NCBI RefSeq assembly: GCF_002865645.1 | Contig: NW_020194626.1 | Span: 1,240,001 to 1,304,000 of the forward strand | DNA from: Hyaloscypha bicolor E | Taxonomy: Eukaryota; Ascomycota; Leotiomycetes; Helotiales; Hyaloscyphaceae | DNA length: 64,000 bases | Direction: 5' to 3' | In this document: positions 33,494 to 45,345 of the stretch, piece after piece | How positions within the stretch are numbered: the first letter of the stretch is position 1 | Layout: the number at the start of each line of letters is the position of its first letter | Notes under the pieces: model-generated | Told to the model about the DNA's origin: nothing | What the model saw: only the letters and a program-made list of their open reading frames with translations | Database searches by the model: none | Position numbers and translations under genes: made by a program

Positions 33494-35127
33494 CTAGTCT
33501 GATACGCCTCCGGGCGCATCCATGCCCTCTTGCCCCTCGGTATTCACAGTTTGACCAGGATCTGCTGTATTTCCAGCGCTCCAGTCATCCAGGCCATCCG
33601 TTCCATCGTCACGGATCAATTCTAAAAGCACTTGATGCGTCCGCTTGATATCCTGCGCCCGCTCCACTATTTTCCGCTCTAAGATCAATGCTTCGGCAGA
33701 GTGACACCAGATATTCGATAGATGCTGCTGATCCGGCAGGATGAGGCGAAGTTGATCACGTGGAAGGGGGCTCATAGGGGGTCCTGCGGAGAGACTGCTA
33801 TGAAAGACGAGGTTATCAGTGGAGTGCCGCCGCCGACCATTCTTACAGGCTGGCTTGACGCAAAACCATTCATTGCAGCTGGTTGAATTGTGACCTGCTG
33901 TTGTTTCTGAAGTGGTTGCATCGACCGCAGCGTTGGGCTTCTTCCGTCCGAGATGAGTTATTATCGACATCTTTGATTTTGGGGGGGACTCGACAGGGCT
34001 TCGTGTGACGAAACCATACCAGGTGTCGACTGCAGCACGCCGCGAATTGTATCCCTTTGTTTCCCAAAATCGCTGTGCCTGGCGCAACCCTCCGACGGAT
34101 ATAATGGTGGCATAGACCTCATCCGCGGGCCGGTCTTTGAGATAACCCTTGAAGGAACGCTCAACACGACCGGCATAAGACGGTGGCCGCAACCGTCGAG
34201 AAAAAGAAGACATCACCAATGGAAATACCTGGTGAACTTTGAGAAGTGTCCGATCGTCGTACATCGCCATGACCTGGCATTCAATAGGATTCAAAGTAAA
34301 TGGTTGAAGATGGATTGGAGTGCCTCCGGTGGCAAGATGCCGAACATGAAGGTCTCGATATGTTTCGAAAAAGTGGAAGAGTGCAAATATGAGCGGGACA
34401 AGCCGCTGCCGCATGCGTCGGTGTTGTGGTTCGAACTCCAGCCGCTGAGCGTCGGTGGTCCGGAGAAAAATCTCCTTCGTAGCTTGAGCTGAAATCATGA
34501 TGGATAATTTTGTTGCAACATGTAGTCGATGCCATATACTACACAGGTAATGGAGATTGATCGCGGTAGGATCCGGTAGTGGGTATAATCGCAATGCGTA
34601 TGCGGGAAGACTATTAGTAGCATGGTATCGCGCAATCGAAGCCTCATTGAGAGTTATTAATGTGTGGAATGATTTTGAAACCAGTCGAAGAGTGAGTATA
34701 GTATGAATCGGAAGGGGTGCAATGACTTGTGCTTGAAGTTCATTAGGCAATGCAAGTAAAAGATTCTGCAAAGCAAAGCTACGTCGTTCGAGTTAGTATG
34801 TGGTGGAAGCTGATAAGAATGGATGGACGTACATGTGAGGCGTTGTGGGATCTTCGGCCAGAACATCTTCCTGAACAACTGCTGGCGCCTTGTGAATGAC
34901 TGTAACTTTAGAGCGCAAACTCCCAAAAGATCCACTGAAGGTGGGACGTCGTTGAGTTCGTAGTGCTGTGAGGTCGTGGCCCAGTGAACGTTTCTTCTGG
35001 TCGCTGGGCCTCAGAGTGAGAGGCGCATTATCACTATCGTGTGACCGTTGGCGTCTTAATGGCAGCGTCAATGTACGTCCTTCTAATAATGGCGGTTCCG
35101 CAGGGGCTGCGGCCGTTGTTGTTGTTG

Positions 35128-35173
<46 letters not shown>

Positions 35174-35278
35174 AGGACCTGAAGAAGGGGAGTTGGCAAT
35201 CTCATTGCTATCGTTCAGCCGCCTTAATTTCTCGAAATATCGCTCTGAAGCGAATTCGGTGAGGTGTAAAGGATCCAT
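33494..35278 (-). CDS. F-box protein
   Basis: Two exons (35278-34833 and 34778-33494) join through a 54-nt intron to about 576 residues. An F-box lies right after the junction, about residues 149-190 (LLLALPNELQAQVIAPLP, ILTLRLVSKSFHTLI). F-box proteins recruit substrates to Skp1-Cullin-F-box ubiquitin ligases. The N-terminal exon is long and unusual: MDPLHLTEFASERYFEKLRR, then an alanine run of about fourteen residues encoded by a CTG/CAG repeat, then a threonine-alanine stretch and basic segments. The C-terminal 380 residues are helical, with no LRR, WD40 or Kelch repeats that I can see, so the substrate type is unknown. The intron acceptor is the one at cgacgtag; using the later ttgcag would break the frame. 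The open frame starting MQNLLLALPNEL begins inside exon 2 and is incomplete. Confidence 0.82.
35116..35174 (+). repeat. CTG trinucleotide repeat in the F-box coding sequence
   Basis: A GTT/CTG tract with a nearly perfect run of 14 CTG units on the plus strand. On the coding (minus) strand it reads GCA and encodes the alanine run in exon 1 of the F-box gene. Confidence 0.9.
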
Positions 35279-35529
35279 GATGGCCTGCGTGTGGCCGCTA
35301 TGCCATCCGGTCGCAGAGTTGAGGTGAAGTATGGCTGATAGAGCATATCATGGTCCGGAGCGGGACGACACACTTCACAGGGTCGCCGGGGATGCGCAGA
35401 CGGCGCGGATGAGTGAGAAGACGTCGTGGCACGGGCGAGCCTCATGCATCGTGGGATTCGAGATTTATGGCCAGGACCAGGGCGAATTGAGGGCGGTGGC
35501 AGCGTGCCCAGGGCGAGAGGTCGAGGAGG

Positions 35530-35555
35530 GGAGGTGAGGTGAGGTGAGGTGAGGT
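35530..35555 (+). repeat. (GAGGT)n microsatellite
   Basis: Five tandem GAGGT units, in the region upstream of the F-box gene. Confidence 0.8.
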
Positions 35556-35576
35556 CTGCGCAAGTAGCGACGACGT

Positions 35577-35597
35577 GCAGACAGACAGACAGACAGA
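35577..35597 (+). repeat. (ACAG)n microsatellite
   Basis: About five tandem ACAG units close to the previous repeat, in the same upstream region. Confidence 0.8.
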
Positions 35598-36156
35598 CGG
35601 ATGAATTGTGGTATGTGGTCGGAAAGGTGGAGGTGGGGAACGGCGAGGGAACGGCGAGCAGTCAATCCAGGGCTCTGCGCATGGCCGTGATCCGCTGGGT
35701 CGATTTGACAGAATTCGGCGTGCCGTCGAGGTCGAGGTCGAGCGCGAGAGCGAGCGCGAGGGTCGTTGAGCCTTGAGGTCGTCGTGGGGGAGGGGAGGGG
35801 GGGGTGTGGTGGTGGTGGTTGAAGCGGCGGATGTGAAAGGAGTTGAGAACTTGAGATGCGAGTTTCCACGCAGCACGCATCCCAGAGATTCCAGAGAGAG
35901 CGACGGCCGGCGCAGGTCGACACTCGACAGCGGCGTGTAGTATGGAGCAGGCGTGTGGACCTGAGTGGGGAAATGGAACCACCGAATAAGGCCGCCAAAC
36001 CAACCACAGCGCGCGATGTGAGTGTCTGGGGTCTGGCAACGCCGCACGCCAGTGGATCCCCCGGCTTTTTGCCTAAAGGGCGACGCGGAGTGAGGCCGAG
36101 CAGAGGGCAATAATTTCATCAGCGACGGGGAACGGGCCCGTCGTCAGTCGCGCTGG

Positions 36157-36228
36157 AGTCTGGATGGAGTCTGGATGAGAGAGTCTGAGAGAGTCTGGAG
36201 TCTGAGAGCCTGACTGTCTGAGAGTCGT
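36157..36228 (+). repeat. GAGTCTG-type minisatellite
   Basis: Seven or more imperfect copies of a GAGTCTGGA / GAGTCTGA unit, spaced by short variants, in the divergent promoter region. Confidence 0.75.
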
Positions 36229-37925
36229 GGTTGTTTGCAGTCGTGGTCGTGATAGAACTACCGCAACTACAATACCACAGGAGGTGCGGTGCCTCGTGCC
36301 TCGTGCCTCGATTTGTCGAGGATCACTGCCCATCTGCTTTCCCCCATTCACGCAACGGTTCAATTCTCGCTGATCCCAAAGGCCCACAGGTGTCCTGGAG
36401 TCTGGACTCTGCCTTCCACCCGCTGTCCGTTTGATAGATTGCTAAAGGGTCGCATAGGCGTCGGTGCGTGCGGTTGGGTCTGGGGATCATGGGGAATCTT
36501 GGGGAGCCAGACAGCTACTGTAGTACACTCCTCCACCTCAAGGAGAAGCCCTCCTACCACATGTAGATACTGTAACAGATACACCCCCTTCTTTTGTTGC
36601 AAGGAAACAAAGCGCTATCATGGTCCATGAGCAGTGAACCCCCCGCCTGCAAACTTCTGGTCAGGATAGTAGGAGGTCTACGCTGCCGCAATAATGGTCT
36701 TCGTTCAAAACAGAATTTCATTTCATACCCACACGCGCACGAGGCTCTCGACCCGTCTCGCGCTGGAGTGCGTCGGTGTTTTCTCCTGTCCTCGTCTCCC
36801 CTGGCCTGCAATTTGCACTGATGGGCATCTGCCGGAGGCGACGATCTCGAATGTTATTATTTTAGGGAGATCGACATTTGCTTTCGGTCCGAAATTAGTG
36901 CGTATGATTCTGGCCTCATGCCTCATCGGCATTGGGCAGACCATCGCCGTACCGAGACTCGAAACGGAACAAACAAAAGCTTCAGCTTCAACTTGTCGCC
37001 GCAACTTGTGATAGGGAACTCGTTCGTAGGCTGGATTCAAACATTCGCCGGAATTCACTGCGGCGAAGAGAGAAAGGAGGAGGAGGAGGAGGAGAAGCAG
37101 AAGCAGAGGCGGAAGCAGAACAACAAAACCACCGACTGGTCTCCTCCGCGAGTCATTGGAGCCCCCGGCTTCGCCGCACGGCTAATCATCGGCTGTGGCT
37201 GTGGCTGCCCCTGCGGAACCATTCTCCCAGCTGTGGCGCTGAGAGATCGGGACTCGGAGCCTCGCTGGTGCACAGGAAAAGCGGCACTCGCCTCAATGTC
37301 CCGTCGAGGCTGGACGCTTGGGCTCGGGGGGAGGAAAAGACATAACTGTCCTACAATTTCGAAGGCATTTGAAGGAAGGTAATTTGATTTGAAGTGCCAA
37401 AACGCGGGGGGGGAACGAGGAGAGCTTCAGAGGAGAAGCTAAGTGTCTGCTTGTGGGGGATGAAAAGAGCGGCACTGACAACTCTCCATGTCCTCAACTC
37501 ATTGGGCATTTATCTCTGGAGTTGGGGTGTAAAGGAAAGTTGACATACTGGAATTTCTGAGACTCTCGATGCAAAGAAGCTTGTAGCTATCCTGCAGGTC
37601 GAGAAAACATTCGATTCGAACTCATTTGGAAATTGTAACCTTGACTGAGGAGATTCGAAACTCCAGCGCCGCTTAATTATCTCGGTCGCTTATCGACAAG
37701 GCGTTCACGCACCGACAACCGTCAACGTCCTGTCTGCTCAGAGGCGGCCATTAATACCCTTGGCCAAGACACAACCTAAATCCGAACACACATCCAAAAG
37801 CTTTCCCTCAAGCAACGCGGTGTTGAGTTCGCCCCCTTGTTAAGAAATTGGCAGCACTCGGCCCAGCCCTTACTCCCCCGTAATCCATTTTCTATCCAGA
37901 AGTCGACTGTCCATCGACACTCGCC

Positions 37926-38782
37926 ATGACCTCGCCTGCATATCCTCCTTACCCACGTCGAAACTCCCAATCTTTTGACCCAAACACTCCGCCTGCACCT
38001 CCGCCGAAGCCGAGCAGCCAGGAGGTGAGTCGTCGCAGCACGCCTGCCGGCAGCCAGTCCTTGATTCCTCCACCGGCGACGCAGCAGCAGCATCAGGACC
38101 ACTTCGGCACTCGCGGGGGAGCCTCTGATGATCTCCAGCATGTGCAGCAAGCCCGAATGAATGAGGCGGCTTATGCACAACAAAACCAAGATCCGGGCGA
38201 CCAATGGCTCCCAAAAATCTTGGAGAATAAACTGTCTGTAACATTGTTGCTTAGCCTACTAGAGTATCAGTTGACGCGCTCCTCAGTAAACAAGATCTCG
38301 CCGACGTCCTTGCGAAGCCAGAACTTCTAGCTGCTCTTGCACACTCGTCGTCAAGCGCACACCCATCTATTGCTGCATCACAGGAGCCGTTGCAAGCAGC
38401 GTTGAAGGAGAACATAGCCCTTGCATCACACCTCAATGAAATCGAGGCACGCCTAACGCATTTAAGATCCTCGACTCAAGCTCAGCTGCTGTCCACGCAT
38501 GCCCTAGAACGGCAATGGCGCCAGAAGCAGTCCGACATGGATCGTGCACTGGCACCATTTTCTCCGTCGTCTCTTTACCAGAGGCTCAGTCAGGGGGTTC
38601 AAGAACAGGAGATGGTGTGTCGGGCTCTGGAGGAGAGTTTTCTGGAAGGAGACGGCGCTACTGCAAGTGAAAGAGAAGCTCTTGAGTGGGTGAGAAGATA
38701 TCGCGAGGCTAAGAAGATTTATTACTCGCGCCAGGAACGGAAAGAAAGGTGGGATGAGGGACGAATAGGAGGTTGGACGTAG
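37926..38782 (+). CDS. VPS37: VPS37-type ESCRT-I subunit (Mod(r) domain)
   Basis: Two exons (37926-38233 and 38287-38782, a 53-nt intron) give 267 residues. Vps37 is part of ESCRT-I, which sorts ubiquitinated membrane proteins into multivesicular bodies. The N-terminus is proline-rich and disordered (PAYPPYPRRNSQSF, PPAPPPKPSS). The Mod(r) domain starts after the intron: KQDLADVLAKPELLAALAHS, then LQAALKENIALASHLNEIEA and LEEQ-like helices, and ends YREAKKIYYSRQERKERWDE. The intron uses donor gtctgt and acceptor ctcctcag; other choices introduce stops. The reading into ENKLSVTLLLS in the first open frame is intron sequence. Confidence 0.82.
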
Positions 38783-40848
38783 TAGGCATTTCGCTGACGG
38801 GGAGTTGAAAACATGGGCAGAAACCGATGGATCTTCCTCGCAGCATTTCCCTCTGGCTGGTTTCACACAGCGCCATCGGCTACATCAATGCCAACACCTT
38901 GGTCTGAATGCGGGCGAGGATGCTGTTACATAACATGTCGGTAGGCAAAATCCTAGCTGGTCGTTCTTAGGGAACTTTGGTTGCTTGCCTGCCTTATTTT
39001 GTGCGTGGCCTCTGGGGCGTGTACCGGAAAGGATAGAAATGCGATCTGCTAGAAGAGTTCTATGGCGGGAGTGCAAGCCTGTAAAGCAACGGTAGTGAAG
39101 AAAATTCTCATCTAGGATGCAATGGCCCTAGCTAGCTAGTTTCTAGAAACCCGTCCGGTGTGGCATTTTTCCTGCACCCTCTGTTCACTTGTTGCTCCTG
39201 AGGGCTTGACAGAGGTCAAGTTCCTGTACTCCTACTGAGTATCGTTTTCTGGTCATTAACAGACGTTCATTAAGCAAAGCAGACTTCGGGCACCAAATCC
39301 AGTAGGTACAACGAATGGTATGCGTATCGTGCATGAAAAATGCTTTGCACAGGATACTTATTTTACTGCGCTCGTGCAGATAAAGAAAATCCAACTGTGT
39401 TGAAATACAATGTCTCGAGGAACATATCCAATCAGGTAGTATGCACTGTTGCCCCCTTAACCCCTTCTCGAGAAACACAAGCTGCATCAATCAGCCAGGA
39501 TCTTAACCTCGTGTTGCAGAATCCCACAACTCGAGAGAATGGATGCATTTTTTTTAGCGAAGCCATAGAAACCCCCCTACAGCACCCTTCAGAAATACGA
39601 AACTGATCCCCTCAAGACATGATCATACCCAGGGGTCCGACTGTCTATGTTCAAGCGAAAACATTTCTTAGTCGTAATATAGTGATCATAAGTATCGACT
39701 ATTATATCTTCAATATTCCTAGGTCGAAATCACAAGCACGAGCATTGCCTAAGATGAACGCATCGTGCAGATAAGCATCAACGAGCTATCTATATTCGAT
39801 CAGAAGTGGAAGAGAGTAAATGGCTTTTCTATTCTACGATGCCCTCCCCGTGAAAGTGCCCTCACCCGGAGAGAGGGTTTTGGCACCAGAGTTCCGGCCT
39901 GGTGTCGTTTGCCAGGTTTCCAGTTGGCGGTGGCTATGCACTAAAACCTAACAATAGTGTGCAGTCGATTTCGAGGATGACTGTGTCATTAGCTCTCACA
40001 TCGATGCTGGTACTGATTTCGATGGTCGTGGTTCTTCTGTGATGAGAGATGGCACGATGCCATGTGTACTCACCCGGGTTAGATGGTCAAGAACGTAGTG
40101 CGAAGGAAAAGGTTGACACAGCTCCGCAACTCTGGTTAGCAAACACCAGGCAGTCGATTAATGACGAGCCAGGAGCTAAGAGCTGGGGGCTAGAAAGCGG
40201 GCAATAAAGAGAGTATGCTCGCATGTAAAGAAGCTGCGGTCTTCCATGACGATGCTAAGGGTAAGGTAGTTCTCCCGTACGTGCTGTGCGAGTGCGAGCC
40301 GCGGCCGACTTTGCAACACACCCTCCGAGTCGGTATCAGTTGGTTTTAACCTCGCCTCCTGCACGCCGTCTTACTTGAAGCAATAAAACGGCATCGCACA
40401 CACAGGCTTTCTAGCGCACGCTTCGCTAATGTGTAGCGAGCACATCGCAGCATCGCTGGATTTCGGGGCTCGCTTTCCATATTAGAGCTCGCTAATAAGT
40501 ATATCCTCACTCGTAACCTACCTTCCTCACACCTGGATTTTCCAAGGCAAATATATGCGAGGGGCTCTCACTGCCGCCGAGACCCCGACGAACGCTAACC
40601 ACAAACCCTAACCTACGAGGAGTTGGTCAGTTATTCCTTCCATGGAGTTAGTAGTGAGTCGTCAGCCTGGCGGCCGCGAACCCCTCACGGAAGTACGTAC
40701 TAGACCGTCGGCCCCGATTTCAATTCCCGCATCCGCTCGCGCCTTCCGATGGAGTATAAGACGACAGGATTCTCCTCTTCTCGCAGATTTAAAGCAAGCT
40801 CACAGTCCGTCCGAATCTTTTTGTTACCTCGCTTGAGTCATTGTCATT
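38783..40848. other. Long intergenic region before the GMC oxidoreductase
   Basis: About 2 kb between two plus-strand genes. No open frame has recognisable similarity. The right end looks like a promoter: a telomere-like AAACCCTAACC at 40603 and a TATA-like gagtataag about 95 nt before the start codon. The stretch around 40410-40500 has several short inverted motifs around gctcgct/agcgagc, without a clear element boundary. Confidence 0.5.
40603..40613 (+). promoter_or_regulatory. Telomere-like box AAACCCTAACC
   Basis: One copy of a telomeric-repeat-like sequence, 236 nt upstream of the GMC start codon. Such boxes act as binding sites for Myb-type telomere-repeat factors in promoters of some fungi and plants. 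One short motif is weak evidence. Confidence 0.3.
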
Positions 40849-43612
40849 ATGTCTTCCGAGTACGACTTCATTGTCGTTGGGGGTCGGTTTCCGCTGATAC
40901 GGTAGCTTGCTTGGCCCCTCGTGCTAATTCGTCTTCAGGGGGTGCATCTGGCTGCGTTGTTGCAGCCAGGCTCGCGCAATCCGAGCAACGGCCCAAAGTG
41001 CTTCTCCTCGAGGCTGGATCCGACAATGAGGATGTCTCCTACCGTGTTCCTGCAGATCGCTTCAAAACATTTCAAGAACCATCCATGAATTGGGGTTATA
41101 AAACTGTTCCTCAGACTCATCTGACTGGACAACAAATTGATTACTCGCGAGGGAAGGGGCTCGGCGGTAGCACGGCGATTAACTTTGCTTGCTGGCTGGT
41201 CGGTGCTGACGAAGATTACAACGAGGTGGGTGAAAGGAGCAGGGCGCCTTTTATTATTCAAAGCATTCTCATGTTTTCTTCCATGCCCGCCTCTCAAGTA
41301 TTCTAGAAACAATTTTCATCGAGCTGCTACTAACCGCCATGTCATCTAGTGGGCAAGGAAAGTGGGCGATGATGCCTGGTCTTGGACGAACGTGAAGGAA
41401 CGACTCAAAAAGATCGAAAATTATCATGTAGATGTTCCTGAGGAGGGCAAGAGGTACATCTCTCCAAAAGCAGCAGGTGAGTACGCTTCAGAATAAGTAG
41501 AACTCCAGCTAACTTAATAGATCATGGGACTTCGGTAACAAACCAATTTCTTTGTCCTATATCCCGAGCTCCATACCTCATTGGTCGGGAGGATGTCTCA
41601 CGCACCTGGCTCGCACCTGGCTCTCTTCCCCTGAAGAATACGTTGCTAAATCGTTGGCAGGGGCCCCTTCACCTTAGCTACGCCGATCCGTGGGAGAAAG
41701 GCGTCACGGATGTGTTCAAGGCGGCTGAAGAGCTCGGTTTGGACGTCAACCCTGGTCAGTACAATTCGCATCCCACGGGACATCTATACCCCTCCTTGAA
41801 ACAACCTCACAACATACGCTGACTCTCTTATCTTCCAGATGTGAACTCGGGCAACCCCTTAGGTAAGTATCATTTCCGGCTCCAGTGCAATCCGGTCTTA
41901 GAAGTTGTTCGATACTATCGCGCCTCACCTCGCATGTTTTGATTATCACTATTGTTTCATAGCCAATCTTCTAAGTATTGTGAACACTGACTCCGAGTTT
42001 TCGACAATAGGGATGGGTATGGGTGCGACTTGCATGTATCAAGGTTTTAGGACAACTGCATCAGCGTACCTCGAAAATGCACCGCCAAACCTCACCGTAA
42101 AGCTCAATTCGCCTGTTGCCAGGGTTCTAATGTCTGGAAGCAGGGCAACTGGAGTTAGAACGATTGAAGGGAGTGACTTCCACGCCAAGAATGACGTTAT
42201 CCTTTCTGGCGGAGCCCTCAATTCGCCCCACCTACTCATGTTGTCTGGTATTGGTCCCGCAGAGGAGCTTAAGAAGCATGGCATTTCCGTTGTTCAGGAC
42301 CTCCCAGATGTTGGAAAGAATCTACAAGACCACTATTTCTCAACTGCAGTACTTATTCAACGCCCAGGAACAAATGATAGATCGGAATTCGAGGGGATGA
42401 GCCCGGAAGCGATGGCTGCTACAAGAGCCCAGCATGCCAAGGACAAGAAAGGTATTCTGTCCAGCGTGTATTGCTCGGTACCCATGGGATGGTTCAAAAG
42501 TGATGCCGTTTACATGTCGGAAGAATACAAGGCCCTTGACAAGCACACACAGGAATTTTTGAAGAAACCCCACGTGCCAATCTACGAACTTGCCACCGTC
42601 AGTCCCATTCCTCGGAGAAGAACGCAGATAGCTAACTCCATCTTAAGCATGCTCCACCGCTATTCGTTGGCGACTACGTCCTCCAACCAGAAGACAGCTA
42701 CCTCACAGGTTTGGCGTTTCTGATGAATCCGCAATCAACCGGGGAGGTCACTTTATATTCTGCGGACCCTTCTGTAAGTTCCCTCCCGTTTTTTATATCT
42801 TACGAGCTGCTTGGACTCCTAGGTAGAAGGCCTTGGGCTTAAACACCTCGCAAAACTCTGTCTCAATCCCAGGGTTAACTCTAGAGAACACCACTAATCC
42901 AACAATCTATTTAGGATGCTCCCAGATTCGATCCAAACTTACTCACACATCCATATGATCGCAGGGCTCTGATAGAGGCCATGAGGAAGCTGCTCGAGTA
43001 TCTGGAGGCACCTATTTTCAAGCAAAATACTGTTAAGATGATTGGGTGCCCGGCAAGTAAATCGGATGACGACATCTGGGTATGTTGACGAGGAGATGGA
43101 CAGAATTCTTGCTGACCAGCTGCTGTAGTCTCACTGTGCTGGAAATATTTTCTCATCATGGCACATGTGCAGTATGTCTCAGGCTTTTCTTCCCCTTTCC
43201 CACATCTGGCGAGACCTGAGCATTCAATTCTTCCCCCGTTTCAAATTTCAGCGGGGTTCAAGACAATCAACTCGTTCCTCTTTTAAACGCCCCACAAGCC
43301 ATGGGACGTTTAGCTTTTGCAATTGCAATGCTGACGCAGCCTGTCTAGGCACCGTAAGAATGGGGAAGAAGGATGATAAGGGGGCTTGTGTTGATCCCGA
43401 TTTTCGGGTGAGGGGTGTGGAAAATCTCCGTGTCGTGGACCTCAGCGTTATACCCTTGCTCCCAAAGTAGGTCGCCCCGAACCATGCCATCTTGCCCTTG
43501 CTAACGGAACAGTAACCACACGCAATCTACCGCTTATCTAGTTGGAGAAACTGCAGCTGAGAAGCTCATTGCAGAATACGGTCTCGACCAGGGCCAGTCA
43601 CCTCGAGTGTAA
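40849..43612 (+). CDS. GMC-family FAD-dependent oxidoreductase
   Basis: Twelve exons with consistent phases (40849-40882, 40939-41225, 41350-41476, 41521-41534, 41661-41754, 41839-41862, 42011-42597, 42648-42773, 42915-43079, 43129-43171, 43349-43466, 43513-43612) give about 572 residues. The GMC family oxidises alcohols, sugars or aryl alcohols using FAD. Seen in order: the FAD dinucleotide fold DFIVVGGGASGCVVAARLA and VLLLEAGSDNED, the GMC signature GKGLGGSTAINFACWL, the second signature VILSGGALNSPHLLMLSGIG, and the C-terminal block WHMCSTVRMGKKDD, GVENLRVVDLSVIP and NHTQSTAYLVGETAAEKLI, with the active-site His and a second His/Asn pair. No signal peptide, so it is probably intracellular. 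The exact substrate is not readable from the sequence. No biosynthetic neighbours are present. Confidence 0.9.
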
Positions 43613-44280
43613 CTCTGGCTTATGAGACGTGAAGATATGGCATGAGTGTTTCCAGTAGTTCCAAACTTCATTGTCGGTGACAGACAACATGTTCCTAAGG
43701 CTGTTCTTCCTTACCCTATTAAGTACAACAAATGAAAGTCTCGGGTTCCGTGGAACGAAGCTGCGAATGGGTGCCTTGAAGGAATATACTCTAGATTATG
43801 GGCATGACCGAGATATCTCATTTCAAACTCCATTCATGGTAAATTGGATATTCCTTCTAGTGAACTCCCATATAGACTTCACAGAGGCTCTCTGCAGCTT
43901 CTCCATCAAAAGCTGAAGTTTGGCCATGGAAATAAGCTCTCGCTTATCCCCATAAAGAACCCCTGCGTTGTTCTAAAATTAGGATACCTCAACGAACTCC
44001 TCCCGTTAACGAACGTCGTTCTTCATTGGACATGATGACAAAAGACGAATGTCCGATTTTCAGGCGTTCTTTTCGCGGTGCGAGCAGACGGACGGATAGC
44101 GTCAAGCACTCTACTCGCGCTACAGAGGATATAGATCCACCTCCAATATCCCATGGGTCTTCGTCTTTTATCCCGAGCACCCAGTACCGGTCGCCCGAAG
44201 ACCGTTTGTCTCGCTATCCGCGCACAGCTTCATAACCCTCCCTCCCAGCTCCCCGCGAGGTAGCTCCCAAAACGACGAAT
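43613..44280. other. Intergenic region
   Basis: About 670 bases between two plus-strand genes. Only short, unsupported open frames. It contains the 3' UTR of the GMC gene and the promoter of the next one. Confidence 0.5.
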
Positions 44281-45345
44281 ATGGCGGCTCCATCACCTTC
44301 AAGACTTAACTTCGAAGCAGATGTTGTGTCGGCAGCAGTTGCAAGCAGCCGGGATGAAGCTCCCGCCCTATCTTCGTCAAGGGCTCTCGCCCGGTTCGAA
44401 TTCGAGTCTGGCAAAGGCAACGAGGGAACAAAGATTTTGATGGTCGAATGGTCCGACGACGAGTCGAATTCTCTGCCCAATATGGGGGATTGGGAGGTAT
44501 CTTGGGAAGGCAAAACCACCGTCCTATCAGCTAGAGATGGAGCTGAGGGGAAGTTGCACCGACTCTACTTCTTACTTGCCCCTGAGGCGAGCATACCGCG
44601 GATAGTGAAGTTGTCGCAGGCAGGGAGTGGGGAGGAGATTCAGACAAATCCTCTGCCCGCAATATTTCCACCAGAGCTCGGTTTGAGTGCTACGACACAA
44701 GGTCGGAAGGGGGTACTACACACAGTTTGGGCGAAGAAGCGACTCTCGGTTCTACAAGAAGAGATAGAGATAGAGATGAAGAATGGGGAAGGGGTCGGTC
44801 TAGAAATGGCAATGCAGGAAAAGCAGTGGATCGAAGACAATTTTGGCGTTGGAGCAAAGGTCATACCCGATTTGCAATACACCACGTCACCCACAACCCC
44901 CAAGACTCCAGGAAGTGGGAGGCTGTCAGAGAAGCTCAAGGGACTGAAGCTAGGAACCAGTGCGTCGGAACTGGGACCTTCAGGTACGTTTTGCAAGACC
45001 AAGAAACGGAAACCTGACTGACAATTTATAGAAGCAACCCAGCCTGGCTTTGACGACTCCCACCCGATGTCCCCCGATCTTGGAGATATTGCTGTTTCGT
45101 CATTCTCGCAATTTCGTGGTGGAGCTCCAAGGCTGGCGAGGATCGTATCGAAAGGGCATGCCCGGAACAACAGCAGGATCAACTCCATCGATGCCATCGC
45201 TGGGGGACAAGTGGTAAAGGACGATACAGAGACGGAGGAGGGGCTATTTGCAGTGAAGATGAGCCCCCGAAGCCCGGAGATGACGAAAAGCCCGTTCAGC
45301 TTTACGTCGAAGCATACGGCGCCGTGGGTGAAGGGTAATGAATGA
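44281..45345 (+). CDS. Conserved fungal protein of unknown function
   Basis: Two exons (44281-44983 and 45032-45345, a 48-nt intron) give about 338 residues. The N-terminal 190 residues look folded: LNFEADVVSAAVASS, ALARFEFESGKGNEGTKILM, WEVSWEGKTTVLSARDGAEG, LHRLYFLLAPEASIPRIV, NPLPAIFPPELG, and GVLHTVWAKKRLSVLQEEIE with EMAMQEKQWIEDNFG. After that it becomes low-complexity and basic/serine-rich with a TTPKTPGSG stretch. I recall this arrangement as a conserved but unnamed protein of ascomycetes. I see no TM segment or catalytic motif. The open frame ending KTKKRKPD runs into the intron; the true protein continues. Confidence 0.75.

Larger units (their letters stand above)
35279..37925. other. 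Long divergent promoter region
   Basis: About 2.6 kb between the F-box gene (minus) and VPS37 (plus). It is strongly repetitive and purine-skewed in places: GAGGT and ACAG microsatellites, GA-rich tracts near 35740-35820 and 37075-37115, and a GAGTCTG minisatellite. Many open frames overlap here on both strands, all low-complexity, and I do not accept any as a gene. Long leaders with upstream ORFs are possible for the F-box gene. Confidence 0.5.

Noticed and set aside
35442..36119. Minus-strand open frame of 225 codons and overlapping plus-strand frames
   Set aside because: Strongly low-complexity, caused by repeats (GAGGT, ACAG, GA tracts); multiple frames are open together, as expected from skewed repeats.
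40410..40500. Second transposon-like inverted repeat around gctcgct/agcgagc
   Set aside because: Arms are only 5-7 bases with no target-site duplication, so chance cannot be excluded.
17091..45345. Biosynthetic gene cluster around the amino-acid transporter, HD protein or GMC oxidoreductase
   Set aside because: No polyketide synthase, NRPS, terpene cyclase, P450 or cluster regulator lies nearby; neighbours are housekeeping genes.
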